Counted from the stretch's first letter, positions 27,255-36,413 are shown. The stretch: DNA of 64,000 bases from Gammaproteobacteria bacterium (GCA_026706385.1 JAPOYV010000121.1:53461-117460); one strand, 5' to 3'. Translations and numbers: made by a program. Notes: a model not told the origin generated them from the letters alone.

Positions 27255-27312
27255 ATCCCGGGCACGCCGCCGCAGCGCTTGATGGACAGGTTCGGCGACC
27301 CTAGAGTGGGCG

Positions 27313-28452
27313 GTGAGCGTTGGGAGCCCTGCCGCCGTGTTCGACTACTCGTCTTCGCCGTATCCCGTTCGCGGCGACATCGCCGCGGCCCATCGCGCCT
27401 ATTGGCGGACGCTGGCACGTCCGGGAAGCTGGTGGACGGGCGTCGAGCGCGTCGCAATCGCGGCGGAGTCGCGCAACGCGCCGCTGTGCCGCCTGTGCGC
27501 GGCGCGCAAGGCTGCCCTTACGCCAGCCGGGATTGCCGGCGAGCACGCTGGGAAGCACGACCTGCCCGACGTGGCGGTGGACGCCATTCACCGGATCGTC
27601 ACCGATCCGGGGCGAATGACGGAGCAGTACGTGGACGGTAATGTTGCGGCCGGGTTGCCGAAGGCATCCTACGTGGAGCTGGTGGGGATCGTCGTGGCCG
27701 TGTTCAGCATCGACGAGTTCCATCGAGCCCTGGGGCTCGACCTAGAACTACTCCCGGAGCCGGAACCGGGCTCGGTCAGCCGCTACCGGCCGGCCATGGT
27801 GCGCGAGGACGTCGGCTTCGTACCGATGGTGCCGCCGGACGGCAGCGTCGGAAAGGAAGCGGATCTATGGCCACCGGGCCGGACCGCGAACGTGGTGCGC
27901 GCACTCAGCCTGGTGCCGGACGCCGTGCGCGACTGGCGCGCTCTCGCGGCGGCTCAGTACCTGTCGTTCGCCGGCATGCAGAACTTCGTCAAGGACGAGG
28001 AGAGATCGATCAACCGCATGCAGATGGAGCTGGTCGCGGGGCGCGTGTCCGCCGTCAACGAGTGCTTCTACTGAACGAATTCACACGCAACGATGCTCCG
28101 GGTGAGCGCGATGACCACGGCAAGGGAAGTTGATCTCCAGGCCATCAACGGCGATCCCGAAAGTGCTGCCGTGGGCATCGAATTCGGCGTGGAGCTGATG
28201 CGGTTCGCCGAAGCCGTCGCCACTGGCGACGGGAATGCCCTGCCCGGTGCGCGCCACGATCTGCTCGGTGCCGCCGGCCCCGCGGTATTGGTGGACGCCG
28301 CCGGCGTTGCCGCGAACTTTCAGCGCATGGTGCGCATTGCCGATGCGACGGGAATCCCGGTGGACGACATGAAGGCCAGCCTCGGCCGGGACGTGCGGCG
28401 GGAGTTGGGGATCGCTCGGTTCGCCAGCGCGCGAAACTCGATCGCGACCTAG
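27313..28452 (+). CDS. AhpD-like peroxidase-related protein, probable selenoprotein with in-frame TGA (Sec254)
   Basis: One frame runs from GTG 27313 to TAG 28450-28452, interrupted only by TGA at 28072-28074. The residues around it are VNECFY-(TGA)-TNSHATMLR, so the TGA takes the place of the second Cys of the AhpD/carboxymuconolactone decarboxylase redox motif C-x-x-C-x3-H (C251, position 254, H258). Homology continues on both sides: YVELVGIVVAVFSIDEFHRAL before it, VELMRFAEAVATGD and ANFQRMVRIADATGI after it, the normal end of this fold. With Sec the protein has 379 residues. AhpD-like proteins are thiol peroxidase/disulfide partners. Alternatives are a nonsense pseudogene or two split genes. 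selA/B/C/D would have to lie elsewhere. Confidence 0.78.
28091..28110 (+). promoter_or_regulatory. Candidate bacterial SECIS hairpin
   Basis: Directly after the in-frame TGA, bases 28091-28098 pair with 28104-28110: C-G, G-C, a bulged A, U-G, G-C, C-G, U-A, C-G. The apical loop is CGGGU (28099-28103). The loop lies 24 nt after the TGA and has a G in its first two bases. As I know the published bacterial SECIS model, it asks for a short hairpin 16-37 nt from UGA with a G in that position. Helix stability has not been computed, and such small stems occur by chance in GC-rich coding sequence. Confidence 0.5.
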
Positions 28453-28552
28453 CCGGTGCGGCGTGGGTCGGCCTTAAGCGACGTGGCAGGCCTTTTACAT
28501 CGCCGGCACGTTCGCGTAGTGTCGCGCGCCGCTTAGGCAAGCAGGCTCGCGT

Positions 28553-29377
28553 ATGGCTTCCATAGACACCGGGACCGAACAGTTGCTCGCTGCGATCGAC
28601 GACGGCGTGGCGACGATCACGCTCAATCGGCCGCATAAGCGCAATGCGCTGTCCGACGAGTTGACGCCAGCGCTGCGCGAGACCTTGCTGCGCTTCGACG
28701 AGAACCCGGAAGTCCGCGTCGTCGTACTGACCGGCGCCGGGACAGCGTTCTGTGCCGGCGGCGACGTCTCGGGCATGGGCTCGTCGCCCCGGCCGCCGGG
28801 CGCGGTGAAGCGCACGTTCCAAGACGGCGTGCGCGAACTCCAGCGCAAGCAGGAGACGCTGACCTTGCGGCTATTCGACCTTTCCAAGCCGACCATCGCG
28901 GCCTTGCCGGGGCCGGCAGCCGGCGCCGGCTTCTCGATCGCGCTCGCCTGCGACCTGCGCCTGGCGGCCGAGAGCGCATTCGTGACCACCGCGTTCGCCA
29001 ACATCGGGCTGTCCGGGGACTACGGTGCCAGTTGGCTGCTACCGCAGCTTGTCGGCATCGCCAAGGCCAAGGAGCTCTTCTTCACGAGCCGACGCGTCGG
29101 CGCGGCGGAGGGCTTGGCGCTTGGTATCTTCAACGAGGTCGTGGACGACGAACGGCTCGCCGAGCGTACGACCGAATTGGCGCAGACCATCGCCAATGGA
29201 CCGCCGGTGGCGTTGCGCTACATGAAGGAGAATCTCAACAGGGCCGTCGGCGCAGACCTGCGGACGTGCCTCGCCCTGGAGGCCGACCGGATGTCGCGTT
29301 CGGCACAGACCCAGGACCACCGCGAGGCCGTCGCGGCGTTCCTCGGGAAACGAGCCCCCGTGTTCAAAGGCCAGTAG
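28553..29377 (+). CDS. Enoyl-CoA hydratase/isomerase family protein
   Basis: A 274-residue crotonase. ATITLNRPHKRNALSDEL, FCAGGDVSGM (first half of the oxyanion hole), ALPGPAAGAGFSIALACDLR (second half) and IGLSGDYGASWLLPQLVG are visible. The acidic residue in the last block is Asp rather than the hydratase Glu, as in PaaG-like isomerases, so isomerase activity is as likely as hydration. It is the first of three same-strand genes with a DsbA-type isomerase and another crotonase, leading into the liv transporter. A 100-bp gap separates it from the AhpD-like gene. Confidence 0.88.
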   Translation: MASIDTGTEQLLAAIDDGVATITLNRPHKRNALSDELTPALRETLLRFDENPEVRVVVLTGAGTAFCAGGDVSGMGSSPRPPGAVKRTFQDGVRELQRKQETLTLRLFDLSKPTIAALPGPAAGAGFSIALACDLRLAAESAFVTTAFANIGLSGDYGASWLLPQLVGIAKAKELFFTSRRVGAAEGLALGIFNEVVDDERLAERTTELAQTIANGPPVALRYMKENLNRAVGADLRTCLALEADRMSRSAQTQDHREAVAAFLGKRAPVFKGQ

Positions 29378-29392
29378 AAACCGGAGAGACCG

Positions 29393-30004
29393 ATGGCAGC
29401 GCATGTAGAGTTCCATTTCGACTTCGGCAGCCCCAACGCCTACCTGGCGCATCTCGCGATCCCCGGGGCGGAGCAGCGCACGGGCGTCGCCTTCAAGTAC
29501 GTGCCGGTGCTGCTCGGTGGCGTTTTCAAGGCCACCAACAACGTCTCGCCCGCCGTGTCGCTGAAGGGGATCCGCAACAAGCCCGAGTACCAGCGCATCG
29601 AGACCGACCGGTTCCTCAAGCGCTACGGCGTGACCCCCTACGTCCCGAACCCCCATTTCCCAGTCAACACGTTGACCATCATGCGCGGTGCGATCGTGGC
29701 GCGGCGCGAGGGCTTCTTCGTGCGCTACGTCGACGAGGTGTACCGGCACATGTGGGTGGAGCAACGCAAGATGGACGATCTCGAGGTCGTCGCCGAGGCG
29801 CTTACCCGATCCCGCTTGCCCGTGGAAGCGATCCTCGCGGGGATCCAGGAGCCGGAGGTGAAGCAAGAGCTGATCGCCAACACGGAATCCGCGGTTGCCC
29901 GCGGCGTTTTCGGTTCACCGAGCTTCTTCGTCGGCGACGATCTCTACTTCGGCAAGGAGAAGCTGCGCGACGTCGAGGAGGAACTCGCCCGGCTCGCGGG
30001 TTGA
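29393..30004 (+). CDS. 2-hydroxychromene-2-carboxylate isomerase-like (DsbA/GST-kappa family)
   Basis: A 203-residue thioredoxin-fold protein of the kappa-GST/HCCA isomerase group. FHFDFGSPNAYLAHL (catalytic Ser13 at the position of the Cys in DsbA), NPHFPVNTL and RGVFGSPSFFVGDDLYFGKE are diagnostic. The prototype acts in naphthalene degradation using glutathione. Members elsewhere work in varied aromatic or CoA pathways. It lies 15 bases after one crotonase and 76 bases before another, implying a shared degradation route. Confidence 0.88.
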   Translation: MAAHVEFHFDFGSPNAYLAHLAIPGAEQRTGVAFKYVPVLLGGVFKATNNVSPAVSLKGIRNKPEYQRIETDRFLKRYGVTPYVPNPHFPVNTLTIMRGAIVARREGFFVRYVDEVYRHMWVEQRKMDDLEVVAEALTRSRLPVEAILAGIQEPEVKQELIANTESAVARGVFGSPSFFVGDDLYFGKEKLRDVEEELARLAG

Positions 30005-30080
30005 CGGCGCGGCTTTCGCGGCTCACGGGCAAACGGTACTCTTCGCGTTTCCCGTCTTGACAACGTGCGGAGCGGAGTAA

Positions 30081-30989
30081 GTGAGCGGATTTGACAGCAT
30101 CGAGTACGAGGTCGCGGACGGCCGCGCCCGGATCACCCTGAATCGACCGGAGAAGCTCAACGCCCTGTCGTTGAAGCTGCAGTCGGAACTCAACGAGGCG
30201 CTCTGGGAAGCCGACAACAACACCGACGTGCACTGCGTCATCCTGCGCGGGGCGGGCCGTGCCTTCTCGGCGGGTTACGACCTGACCGGTGCCGACGGCA
30301 ACGTGCCGGTGTCGCGCATCCAGTCGCCGGACGTGAGCTATCGGGGTGGGCGCAGCATCGACGACGACGCTTGGCAACTCGAACGTGCGCAGCGTTACCG
30401 CATGGCCCTGTTCGACATGCACAAGCCGTCCATCGCCCAGGTGCACGGCTACTGTCTCGCGGGCGGCACCGACGTCGCGCTGCTGTGCGACATGGTCATC
30501 TGTGCCGACGACGCCCTCTTCGGGTTCCCGCCGGCGCGCGACCTTGGCGCATTGCCGAACAACATGTGGCTCTACAACGTCGGACCGCAGTGGGCCAAGC
30601 GGCTGATGCTGACCGGCGACAGCATCACCGGCGCGGAGGCCCAGCAGATCGGCCTGGTCCTGAAGGCCGTCCCCAAGGAACACCTCGAATACGAGGTCGA
30701 GCAACTGGCCGACCGGCTGTGCCAGATCGACCCGGACCTGCTGTCGACCAATAAGCGCATCATCAACATGGGACTCGAACTCATGGGTGCGCGGACCCTG
30801 CAGCGCATGGCCTCGGAGAACGACGTCCGCGGTCACAACGCGAAAGCCGCGTTCGGCTTCCGGGAGTCGGTCGCCAAGATCGGGCTGCGCGACACGTTGC
30901 GCAATCGCGACGCCAAGTTCGGCGACGGCCGGGTGCGCGTCAACGGGCCGGAATTCCGGGACGACGAAGGTCGGCTCACGGACGGCTGA
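30081..30989 (+). CDS. Enoyl-CoA hydratase/isomerase family protein
   Basis: A second crotonase, 302 residues with a GTG start. RITLNRPEKLNALSLKL, AFSAGYDLTG, AQVHGYCLAGGTDVALLCDM and FPPARDLGALPNNMW match a subgroup common in actinobacteria and marine proteobacteria. The usual catalytic Glu pair is not evident in the last block, so the reaction type is uncertain. The C-terminal tail (HNAKAAFGFRESVAKIGL) is longer than in classical hydratases. It precedes livH by 46 bases on the same strand. Confidence 0.87.
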   Translation: MSGFDSIEYEVADGRARITLNRPEKLNALSLKLQSELNEALWEADNNTDVHCVILRGAGRAFSAGYDLTGADGNVPVSRIQSPDVSYRGGRSIDDDAWQLERAQRYRMALFDMHKPSIAQVHGYCLAGGTDVALLCDMVICADDALFGFPPARDLGALPNNMWLYNVGPQWAKRLMLTGDSITGAEAQQIGLVLKAVPKEHLEYEVEQLADRLCQIDPDLLSTNKRIINMGLELMGARTLQRMASENDVRGHNAKAAFGFRESVAKIGLRDTLRNRDAKFGDGRVRVNGPEFRDDEGRLTDG

Positions 30990-31035
30990 TCCGAAGTCGC
31001 GCCGAATCTTGGGGCGCTCTTGAGAGGCACACGCG

Positions 31036-31908
31036 GTGAGTGAGGTCCTCCAACTGCTCTTGAGCGGTCTGTCGCAGGGTTGCGTCTACGGCCTCATCGC
31101 GCTCGGCTTCGTGATGGTCTACAAGGCCACCGAGATGCTGAACTTCGCGCAAGGCGAACTGATGATGGTGGGCGCCTTCGTGGCGTTCACCGTGGTCAAC
31201 CTCATGGGCCTGCCGTTCGTGTTCGGCGTGCCGCTGACGTTGGCCGCCATGGTGGCGTTCGGCATGGGCCTCGAGCGTGGCGTCCTGCGACCGATGATCG
31301 GCGAACCGCCGTTCGCCGTCCTGATGCTGACCATCGGCTTAGGGTTCGTCCTGCGCGCGGTGGCGGGAGCCATCTGGGGCAACGAACCGCGCACGCTCGA
31401 CGTGCCGTTCGCGGGGGACGTGCTGAACCTCGGTCGCATCGTGCTCGGCGTCGAGAACCTCGTGGTCATCGCGGGCACGGCGGTGCTGTGTATCGCCCTG
31501 TGGCTGTTCTTCCGCTACTCGCGGATCGGCGTTGCGATGCAGGCCGCATCGCAGAACCAGCTTGCCGCGTACTACAGCGGGGTGCCGGTCAAGCGGATCA
31601 CGTCGTTGGTGTGGGGCATCTCGGCGGCGATTTCGGCGACCGCGGGAATGCTGGTCGCACCGATCGCCTTGATCGACCCGAACATGGGCCTCGTCGGCAT
31701 CAAGGCCTTCGCGGCGGCCATCGTGGGCGGCTTCGGCAGTCTCCCGGGTGCGATCGTCGGCGGTCTCGTGATCGGGGTCGCGGAACAGTTCGCGGGCCGC
31801 TACCTGCCCGCGGGCGCTGGCGAAGTGAGCGCGTTCGCGATCCTCCTCATCATGCTCTTCGTGCGTCCCGAGGGCATCTTCGCGTCGTTGCAGCAGAAGA
31901 AGGTCTGA
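31036..31908 (+). CDS. livH: Branched-chain amino acid-type ABC transporter permease LivH
   Basis: A 290-residue inner-membrane permease with about eight hydrophobic segments. LSGLSQGCVYGLIALGFVMV at the N-terminus and KAFAAAIVGGFGSLPGAIVGG near the C-terminus are the HAAT-family signature regions. It pairs with LivM to form the channel of a Liv-type importer for branched-chain amino acids, amides, urea or aromatic acids. It starts with GTG, and livM follows after one base. Its place among acyl-CoA genes suggests the substrate may be a carboxylic acid rather than leucine. Confidence 0.92.
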   Translation: MSEVLQLLLSGLSQGCVYGLIALGFVMVYKATEMLNFAQGELMMVGAFVAFTVVNLMGLPFVFGVPLTLAAMVAFGMGLERGVLRPMIGEPPFAVLMLTIGLGFVLRAVAGAIWGNEPRTLDVPFAGDVLNLGRIVLGVENLVVIAGTAVLCIALWLFFRYSRIGVAMQAASQNQLAAYYSGVPVKRITSLVWGISAAISATAGMLVAPIALIDPNMGLVGIKAFAAAIVGGFGSLPGAIVGGLVIGVAEQFAGRYLPAGAGEVSAFAILLIMLFVRPEGIFASLQQKKV

Positions 31909-31909
31909 C

Positions 31910-32986
31910 GTGCGTTTCGTTCTCACCACACGCTATGGCCAGGACGTCGACGTGTTTCGCCACGGCGGCGAACGGTTCTGGTACGCCTTGCTTGGCCTGG
32001 TCGTGCTGGCCGCGCCGTGGGTCGTCTCGCCCTACAACGTCGGCGAATTGGCGCTGGTATTCATCTGGGCGATCGCTGGCATCGGGCTCATGCTGCTGGT
32101 GGGCTACACGGGCCTGGTGAGCCTGGGCCACGCCGCGTTCTTTGCCATTGGCGCGTACAGCCATGCGATCCTGCTCGGCTATGGCGTACCGTTCGTGGTG
32201 TCCGTGCCAATCGCCGTCGCGCTCACTGCGGGCGTCGGCGCGCTGGTCGGCATCCCGGCGCTGCGCATGACGGGCGTCTACCTGGCGGTAGCGACCTTGG
32301 CCTTCGAGCGCATCGTGGCGTTCACGATCGAACACAGCGACCCGTTGACCGGTGGCTTGCGGGGCATGGCCGTCGAGCAGCCGAGCTTCTTTGGGTTGAG
32401 CATCGTCAACGACCAGTTGTTCTACTACCTCTGCCTCGCGGTGCTCGTCGTCGGCCTCTTCGGTGCCAAGAACCTCTTGCGCAGCCCAACCGGGCGCGCG
32501 TTCGTGGCCGTGCGCGACTCGGAGATCTCAGCGGAGAGCATGGGCGTTCATCTGGCGCGCACCAAGACCACGGCGTTCGCGGTCTCCGCCGGCTTCACCG
32601 GCCTCGCCGGTACGCTGTTCGCGCACAAGGCGGGCTACCTGGCGCCGGACGCCTTCACCGTGCAGACGTCGATCCAACTCCTTTTGCTGGTGGTCGTGGG
32701 CGGCCTCGGTTCCCTGCACGGCGTCGTCTTCGGTGCCATTTTCGTGGGCTATCTGCCGCAGGCCCTCGCCGTGGCGCGCGACGTATTGCCAGCGGCGATC
32801 GGGCAGATCCCTGGGTTGGAGCTTGGCGTCTTCGGAGCGATCCTGGTGCTGTTCCTGGTTTTCGAACCCTTGGGCATCTACGGCCGCTGGCTGAAGATCC
32901 GGGCGTGGTTCGACGAGTTCCCGCTGTACCGCAGGGCGACCCACAAGCGGCAGAAGTCCTATCTGCGCACGGACCGGGTGCATTGA
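31910..32986 (+). CDS. livM: Branched-chain amino acid-type ABC transporter permease LivM
   Basis: A 358-residue partner permease. ISLIGVGYTGLVSLGHAAFF-like motif (here GYTGLVSLGHAAFFAIGAYS), LRMTGVYLAVATLAFERI and LLVVVGGLGSLHGVVFGAI are standard LivM blocks. There are 8-10 predicted membrane segments. An N-terminal extension (RYGQDVDVFRHGGERF) and a C-terminal charged tail are slightly longer than usual. The TGA overlaps the livG ATG by one base. Confidence 0.92.
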   Translation: MRFVLTTRYGQDVDVFRHGGERFWYALLGLVVLAAPWVVSPYNVGELALVFIWAIAGIGLMLLVGYTGLVSLGHAAFFAIGAYSHAILLGYGVPFVVSVPIAVALTAGVGALVGIPALRMTGVYLAVATLAFERIVAFTIEHSDPLTGGLRGMAVEQPSFFGLSIVNDQLFYYLCLAVLVVGLFGAKNLLRSPTGRAFVAVRDSEISAESMGVHLARTKTTAFAVSAGFTGLAGTLFAHKAGYLAPDAFTVQTSIQLLLLVVVGGLGSLHGVVFGAIFVGYLPQALAVARDVLPAAIGQIPGLELGVFGAILVLFLVFEPLGIYGRWLKIRAWFDEFPLYRRATHKRQKSYLRTDRVH

Positions 32987-33753
32987 TGGCGGGTACCAGC
33001 CTCTTCCAGGCAGAAGACCTGTCGATCAGCTTCGGCGGCGTCAAGGCTGTGCGGGACGTGTCTTTCGAGATCGTCGTGGGGGAAGTCTTCAGCATCATCG
33101 GTCCCAACGGCGCGGGCAAGACGACCGTGTTCAACCTGATCAGCCGGTTCTACGACGCCGACACCGGGCACATGACCTTCGCGGGCGAGGACATGACCGG
33201 CGTCCCGGCCCATCGCATCGCCGAGTTGGGGATCGCCCGCACCTTCCAGAACACGGAACTCTTCGACCGCGAAACCGTACTCGACAACCTGCTGGTCGGT
33301 CGCCATGTGCACCGGGAAACGAGCCTCGCCAGCGACATCCTCTTCCTGCCGAAGGTGCGCCGCCAGGAAGTCGCTTTCCGGCGCAAGGTCGAGGACATCA
33401 TCGACCTCCTGGACCTGCAGCAGCACCGCGAGGCGCCGGTCGGGAGCTTGCCGTTCGGGGCGCGCAAGATGGTGGAGATCGGCCGCGCACTGTGCACCGA
33501 GCCCAGGCTGCTGCTGCTCGACGAGCCGTCGTCGGGTCTCAACCCGGAAGAGACCGAGGATCTGTCGTTCTGGATCGAGGACATCGTCGAGGATCTCGGC
33601 ATCACGGTCGCCATGGTGGAGCACGACATGAACCTGGTGGCCGCTGTGTCGAACCGGGTTCTCGCCATGGCCGACGGGGCCGTGATCGCGGTGGGCGAGG
33701 CCACCGAGATCCAGGCCCATCCGGAAGTCCTCAGGGCTTACCTCGGAGATTGA
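32986..33753 (+). CDS. livG: Branched-chain amino acid-type ABC transporter ATPase LivG
   Basis: A 255-residue ABC ATPase. Walker A is GPNGAGKTT at 39-47, Walker B is RLLLLDEPSSGL, and the switch His is in VAMVEHDM. The signature region reads SLPFGARKMVEIGRAL instead of a canonical LSGGQ; LivG proteins commonly vary here. RTFQNTELFDRETVLDNLL is typical of LivG. The true start is the ATG overlapping the livM stop; the frame is open far upstream but that is a shadow. It energises the LivHM channel. Confidence 0.93.
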   Translation: MAGTSLFQAEDLSISFGGVKAVRDVSFEIVVGEVFSIIGPNGAGKTTVFNLISRFYDADTGHMTFAGEDMTGVPAHRIAELGIARTFQNTELFDRETVLDNLLVGRHVHRETSLASDILFLPKVRRQEVAFRRKVEDIIDLLDLQQHREAPVGSLPFGARKMVEIGRALCTEPRLLLLDEPSSGLNPEETEDLSFWIEDIVEDLGITVAMVEHDMNLVAAVSNRVLAMADGAVIAVGEATEIQAHPEVLRAYLGD

Positions 33754-33756
33754 GCC

Positions 33757-34521
33757 GTGCCCCTGCTGACGCTGCGCAATATCGAGACGTACTACGGGCC
33801 CATCATGGCGATCCGCGGCGTCTCGCTCGCGGTCGAGGCGGACAGCATCGTGACGATCCTGGGCGCCAATGGCGCGGGCAAGACGACCGTGCTCAAGACC
33901 ATCTGCGGCGCGATGGATCCGCAGAAGGGCGTCGTCACCTTCGCGGGCGACGACATCACCGGCACCGATCCGGACCGTGCGGCGCGCAAAGGCATCGGCC
34001 ATGTGCCGGAGGGCCGGGAGGTGTTCCCGTTCCTGACCGTCGAGGAGAATCTGGGCGTCGGCGCGTACACCCGACCGCGCGTGGACCTGTCGGCCGACCT
34101 GGAGATGGTCTACAGCTATTTCCCGGCGTTGGCCGAGCAGCGCAGACTGCCCGCAGGGTTCCTGTCCGGGGGACAGCAACAGATGCTGGCCATCGGCCGG
34201 GCGTTGATGGCCCGGCCGCGGCTGATGCTCCTCGACGAGCCCTCCCTGGGCCTTGCACCGCGTCTGGTGGCGGAGATCGCCGGGATTGTCGAGCGCTTGA
34301 ACCGGGAGCAGGGCGTCGCAATCCTCCTAGTCGAACAGAATGCCCGCATGGCCCTCGATGTGGCGAGTTACGGCTACGTCATGGAAGTCGGCCGGATCGT
34401 CATGGAGGACACCTGCGAACGGCTCAAGGCGGCCACGGACATCCAGGAGTTCTATCTCGGCATGAAGGATCAGGGCGTGCGCGGCAGGCGACGGTGGAAA
34501 CAGCGCAAGACGTGGCGCTAA
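33757..34521 (+). CDS. livF: Branched-chain amino acid-type ABC transporter ATPase LivF
   Basis: A 254-residue ABC ATPase. Walker A is GANGAGKTT (36-44), signature FLSGGQQQMLAIGRAL, Walker B RLMLLDEPSLGLAP, and VEQNARMAL with the LivF-type Gln after Glu in place of the His-loop. GHVPEGREVFPFLTVEENL is a LivF hallmark. The C-terminal tail is basic (GRRRWKQRKTWR). It starts with GTG 3 bases after livG. No periplasmic LivK-type binding protein is present nearby, although one is needed for import. Confidence 0.93.
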   Translation: MPLLTLRNIETYYGPIMAIRGVSLAVEADSIVTILGANGAGKTTVLKTICGAMDPQKGVVTFAGDDITGTDPDRAARKGIGHVPEGREVFPFLTVEENLGVGAYTRPRVDLSADLEMVYSYFPALAEQRRLPAGFLSGGQQQMLAIGRALMARPRLMLLDEPSLGLAPRLVAEIAGIVERLNREQGVAILLVEQNARMALDVASYGYVMEVGRIVMEDTCERLKAATDIQEFYLGMKDQGVRGRRRWKQRKTWR

Positions 34522-34545
34522 CTGCGAACGAAAGGTGAATGACTG

Positions 34546-36381
34546 ATGAATGCGGAGTCTACGGGCGAGGTCCTCATCGACGGCTGTGCGACCGTCCCGG
34601 CGCTGTTCCAGAAGCGGGTTGCCGACCTCGGCGCCAAGGTCGCCTTTCGCGAGAAGGACTTCGGGATTTGGAACGAGTACACCTGGGCCGACTGGGGTGA
34701 ACACGCGCGCCTTGTCGCGGGCGGTCTCAAGGCGCTTGGCCTCGAGCGCGGCGATGTCTGCTCGGTGGCGGCCGAGGTCGTCAAGGAGTGGCTGTTCGCC
34801 GACCTCGGGATCATCTGCGCCGGCGGCGTGACCAATGGCGTCTACCCGACCGACTCGCCGACCCAGGTCGAGTACCTCATCAACGACAGCGGTACGCGGT
34901 TCTACTTCGCCGAGGACGAGGAGCAGCTCGACAAGGTCCTCGAGGTCCGCGAGCGCACTCCGACGCTCGAGAAGGTCATCGTCTTCGACATGGAAGGGCT
35001 GCGTAACCTCGACGACCCCATGTGCATGTCTTTCGATGCGTTTCTCGACATGGGCCGCGCCTACGGCGCCGAGAACCCGGACGTTTGGGATCGGGAAATC
35101 GCGGCCGCAGCGCCGGGCGACCTGATGATCCTCACCTACACGTCGGGCACGACCGGCCCGCCCAAGGGCGCGATGATCTCGCAAGGCAACATGATGTTCA
35201 TGGTGCGGACGCTGCAGGGGACCTACGGGATCCACCATGATGACGAACAGCTCGGCTTCCTGCCGCTCGCGCATGTGGCCGGCCGCATGTTCTACACCTT
35301 CGTGGTCATCGAGGCCTGTTCGGTGGTCAACCTGGTGGAGAACCCGGAGACCATGGTGCAAGACATCCAGGAGGTGTCGCCGACCATCCACTTCGCCGTG
35401 CCGCGCGTGTGGGAGAAGCAGTACTCCGCCGTGCAGATCAAGCTCAAGGAGGCGACCGCGCTCGGGCGTTGGGCATACAACCAGGCGATCACGCTGGGTG
35501 AACGGCGCGCGGTCCACCTCAAGGAAGGGCGCACCGTCCCGGCCGCGTTGCGCGGCGTGTTCTTCCTCGCCGACCGGCTGGTCCTTAGGAACGTCCGTCG
35601 GCTGCTCGGGATCGACGAATGCCGCTGGCTGGCAACGGCCGCAGCGCCGATCGCGCCGGATCTCATCGACTGGTACTGGGCGCTGGGCAAGCCCATGTAC
35701 GAGTGCTACGGCCAGACGGAGTGCTCCGGAATCGCCACCGCAAACGTCCCCGGGGACTTCCGGATCGGCAGCGTGGGGAAGTCCACCGAGGGCGTCGACG
35801 TCGCGCTGGCCGAGGACGACGAAATCGTCATTCGCAGCCCTGGTGTCATCCAGGGCTACTGGAACAAGCCCGAAAAGACCGCGGACACGATCCGCCAGGG
35901 CTGGCTGCACACCGGGGACGTTGGCCGGATCGACGACGACGGCTTCGTCTACATCGTCGATCGCATGAAGGACATCATCATCACGGCCGGCGGCAAGAAC
36001 ATCACCCCGAGCGAGATCGAGAACCAGTTGAAATTCTCGCCGTACATCACCGACGCCGTGGTGGTGGGCGACCGCCGCCCTTACCTCACGTGCCTGGTGA
36101 TGATCGACCACGACAACGTGACCAAGTTCGCCCAGGACAACGACGTCCCGTTCACCAACTACACGAGCCTCTGCCACGCGCAAGCGGTCGTCGACCTCGT
36201 GGGCGGGGAAGTCGAGGCAGTGAACGCCAAGTTCGCGCGGGTAGAGACGATCAAGCGGTTCCGTCTGATCGACCAGCTACTCGACCCTGAAGACGACGAA
36301 CTGACGCCCACGCAGAAGCTCAAGCGCCAAGTGGTCAACGAGAAGTATGCCGACTTGATCGACGGCATGTACCGCGGCTGA
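34546..36381 (+). CDS. Long-chain fatty-acid/acyl-CoA synthetase (AMP-binding)
   Basis: A 611-residue adenylate-forming enzyme that activates a carboxylic acid to its CoA thioester through an acyl-AMP. LTYTSGTTGPPKGAMISQGN is the P-loop motif, CYGQTECSGI the A5 region, GWLHTGDVGRIDDDGFVYI the A7 motif, and KDIIITAGGKNITPSEIE the hinge and A8 motif. Closest in character to FadD15-like long-chain ligases. It sits 24 bases after livF, so the transported acid may be activated by this enzyme before the crotonases act. Confidence 0.92.
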   Translation: MNAESTGEVLIDGCATVPALFQKRVADLGAKVAFREKDFGIWNEYTWADWGEHARLVAGGLKALGLERGDVCSVAAEVVKEWLFADLGIICAGGVTNGVYPTDSPTQVEYLINDSGTRFYFAEDEEQLDKVLEVRERTPTLEKVIVFDMEGLRNLDDPMCMSFDAFLDMGRAYGAENPDVWDREIAAAAPGDLMILTYTSGTTGPPKGAMISQGNMMFMVRTLQGTYGIHHDDEQLGFLPLAHVAGRMFYTFVVIEACSVVNLVENPETMVQDIQEVSPTIHFAVPRVWEKQYSAVQIKLKEATALGRWAYNQAITLGERRAVHLKEGRTVPAALRGVFFLADRLVLRNVRRLLGIDECRWLATAAAPIAPDLIDWYWALGKPMYECYGQTECSGIATANVPGDFRIGSVGKSTEGVDVALAEDDEIVIRSPGVIQGYWNKPEKTADTIRQGWLHTGDVGRIDDDGFVYIVDRMKDIIITAGGKNITPSEIENQLKFSPYITDAVVVGDRRPYLTCLVMIDHDNVTKFAQDNDVPFTNYTSLCHAQAVVDLVGGEVEAVNAKFARVETIKRFRLIDQLLDPEDDELTPTQKLKRQVVNEKYADLIDGMYRG

Positions 36382-36413
36382 CGGTCCGCGCGGCTGTTCC
36401 CGTCCGCACGGCT

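Noticed and set aside
28093..28452. A separate 119-residue gene starting at the ATG at 28093
   Set aside because: It is in the same frame as the upstream AhpD-like part, lacks a convincing ribosome site, and its sequence is the C-terminal half of the same fold.
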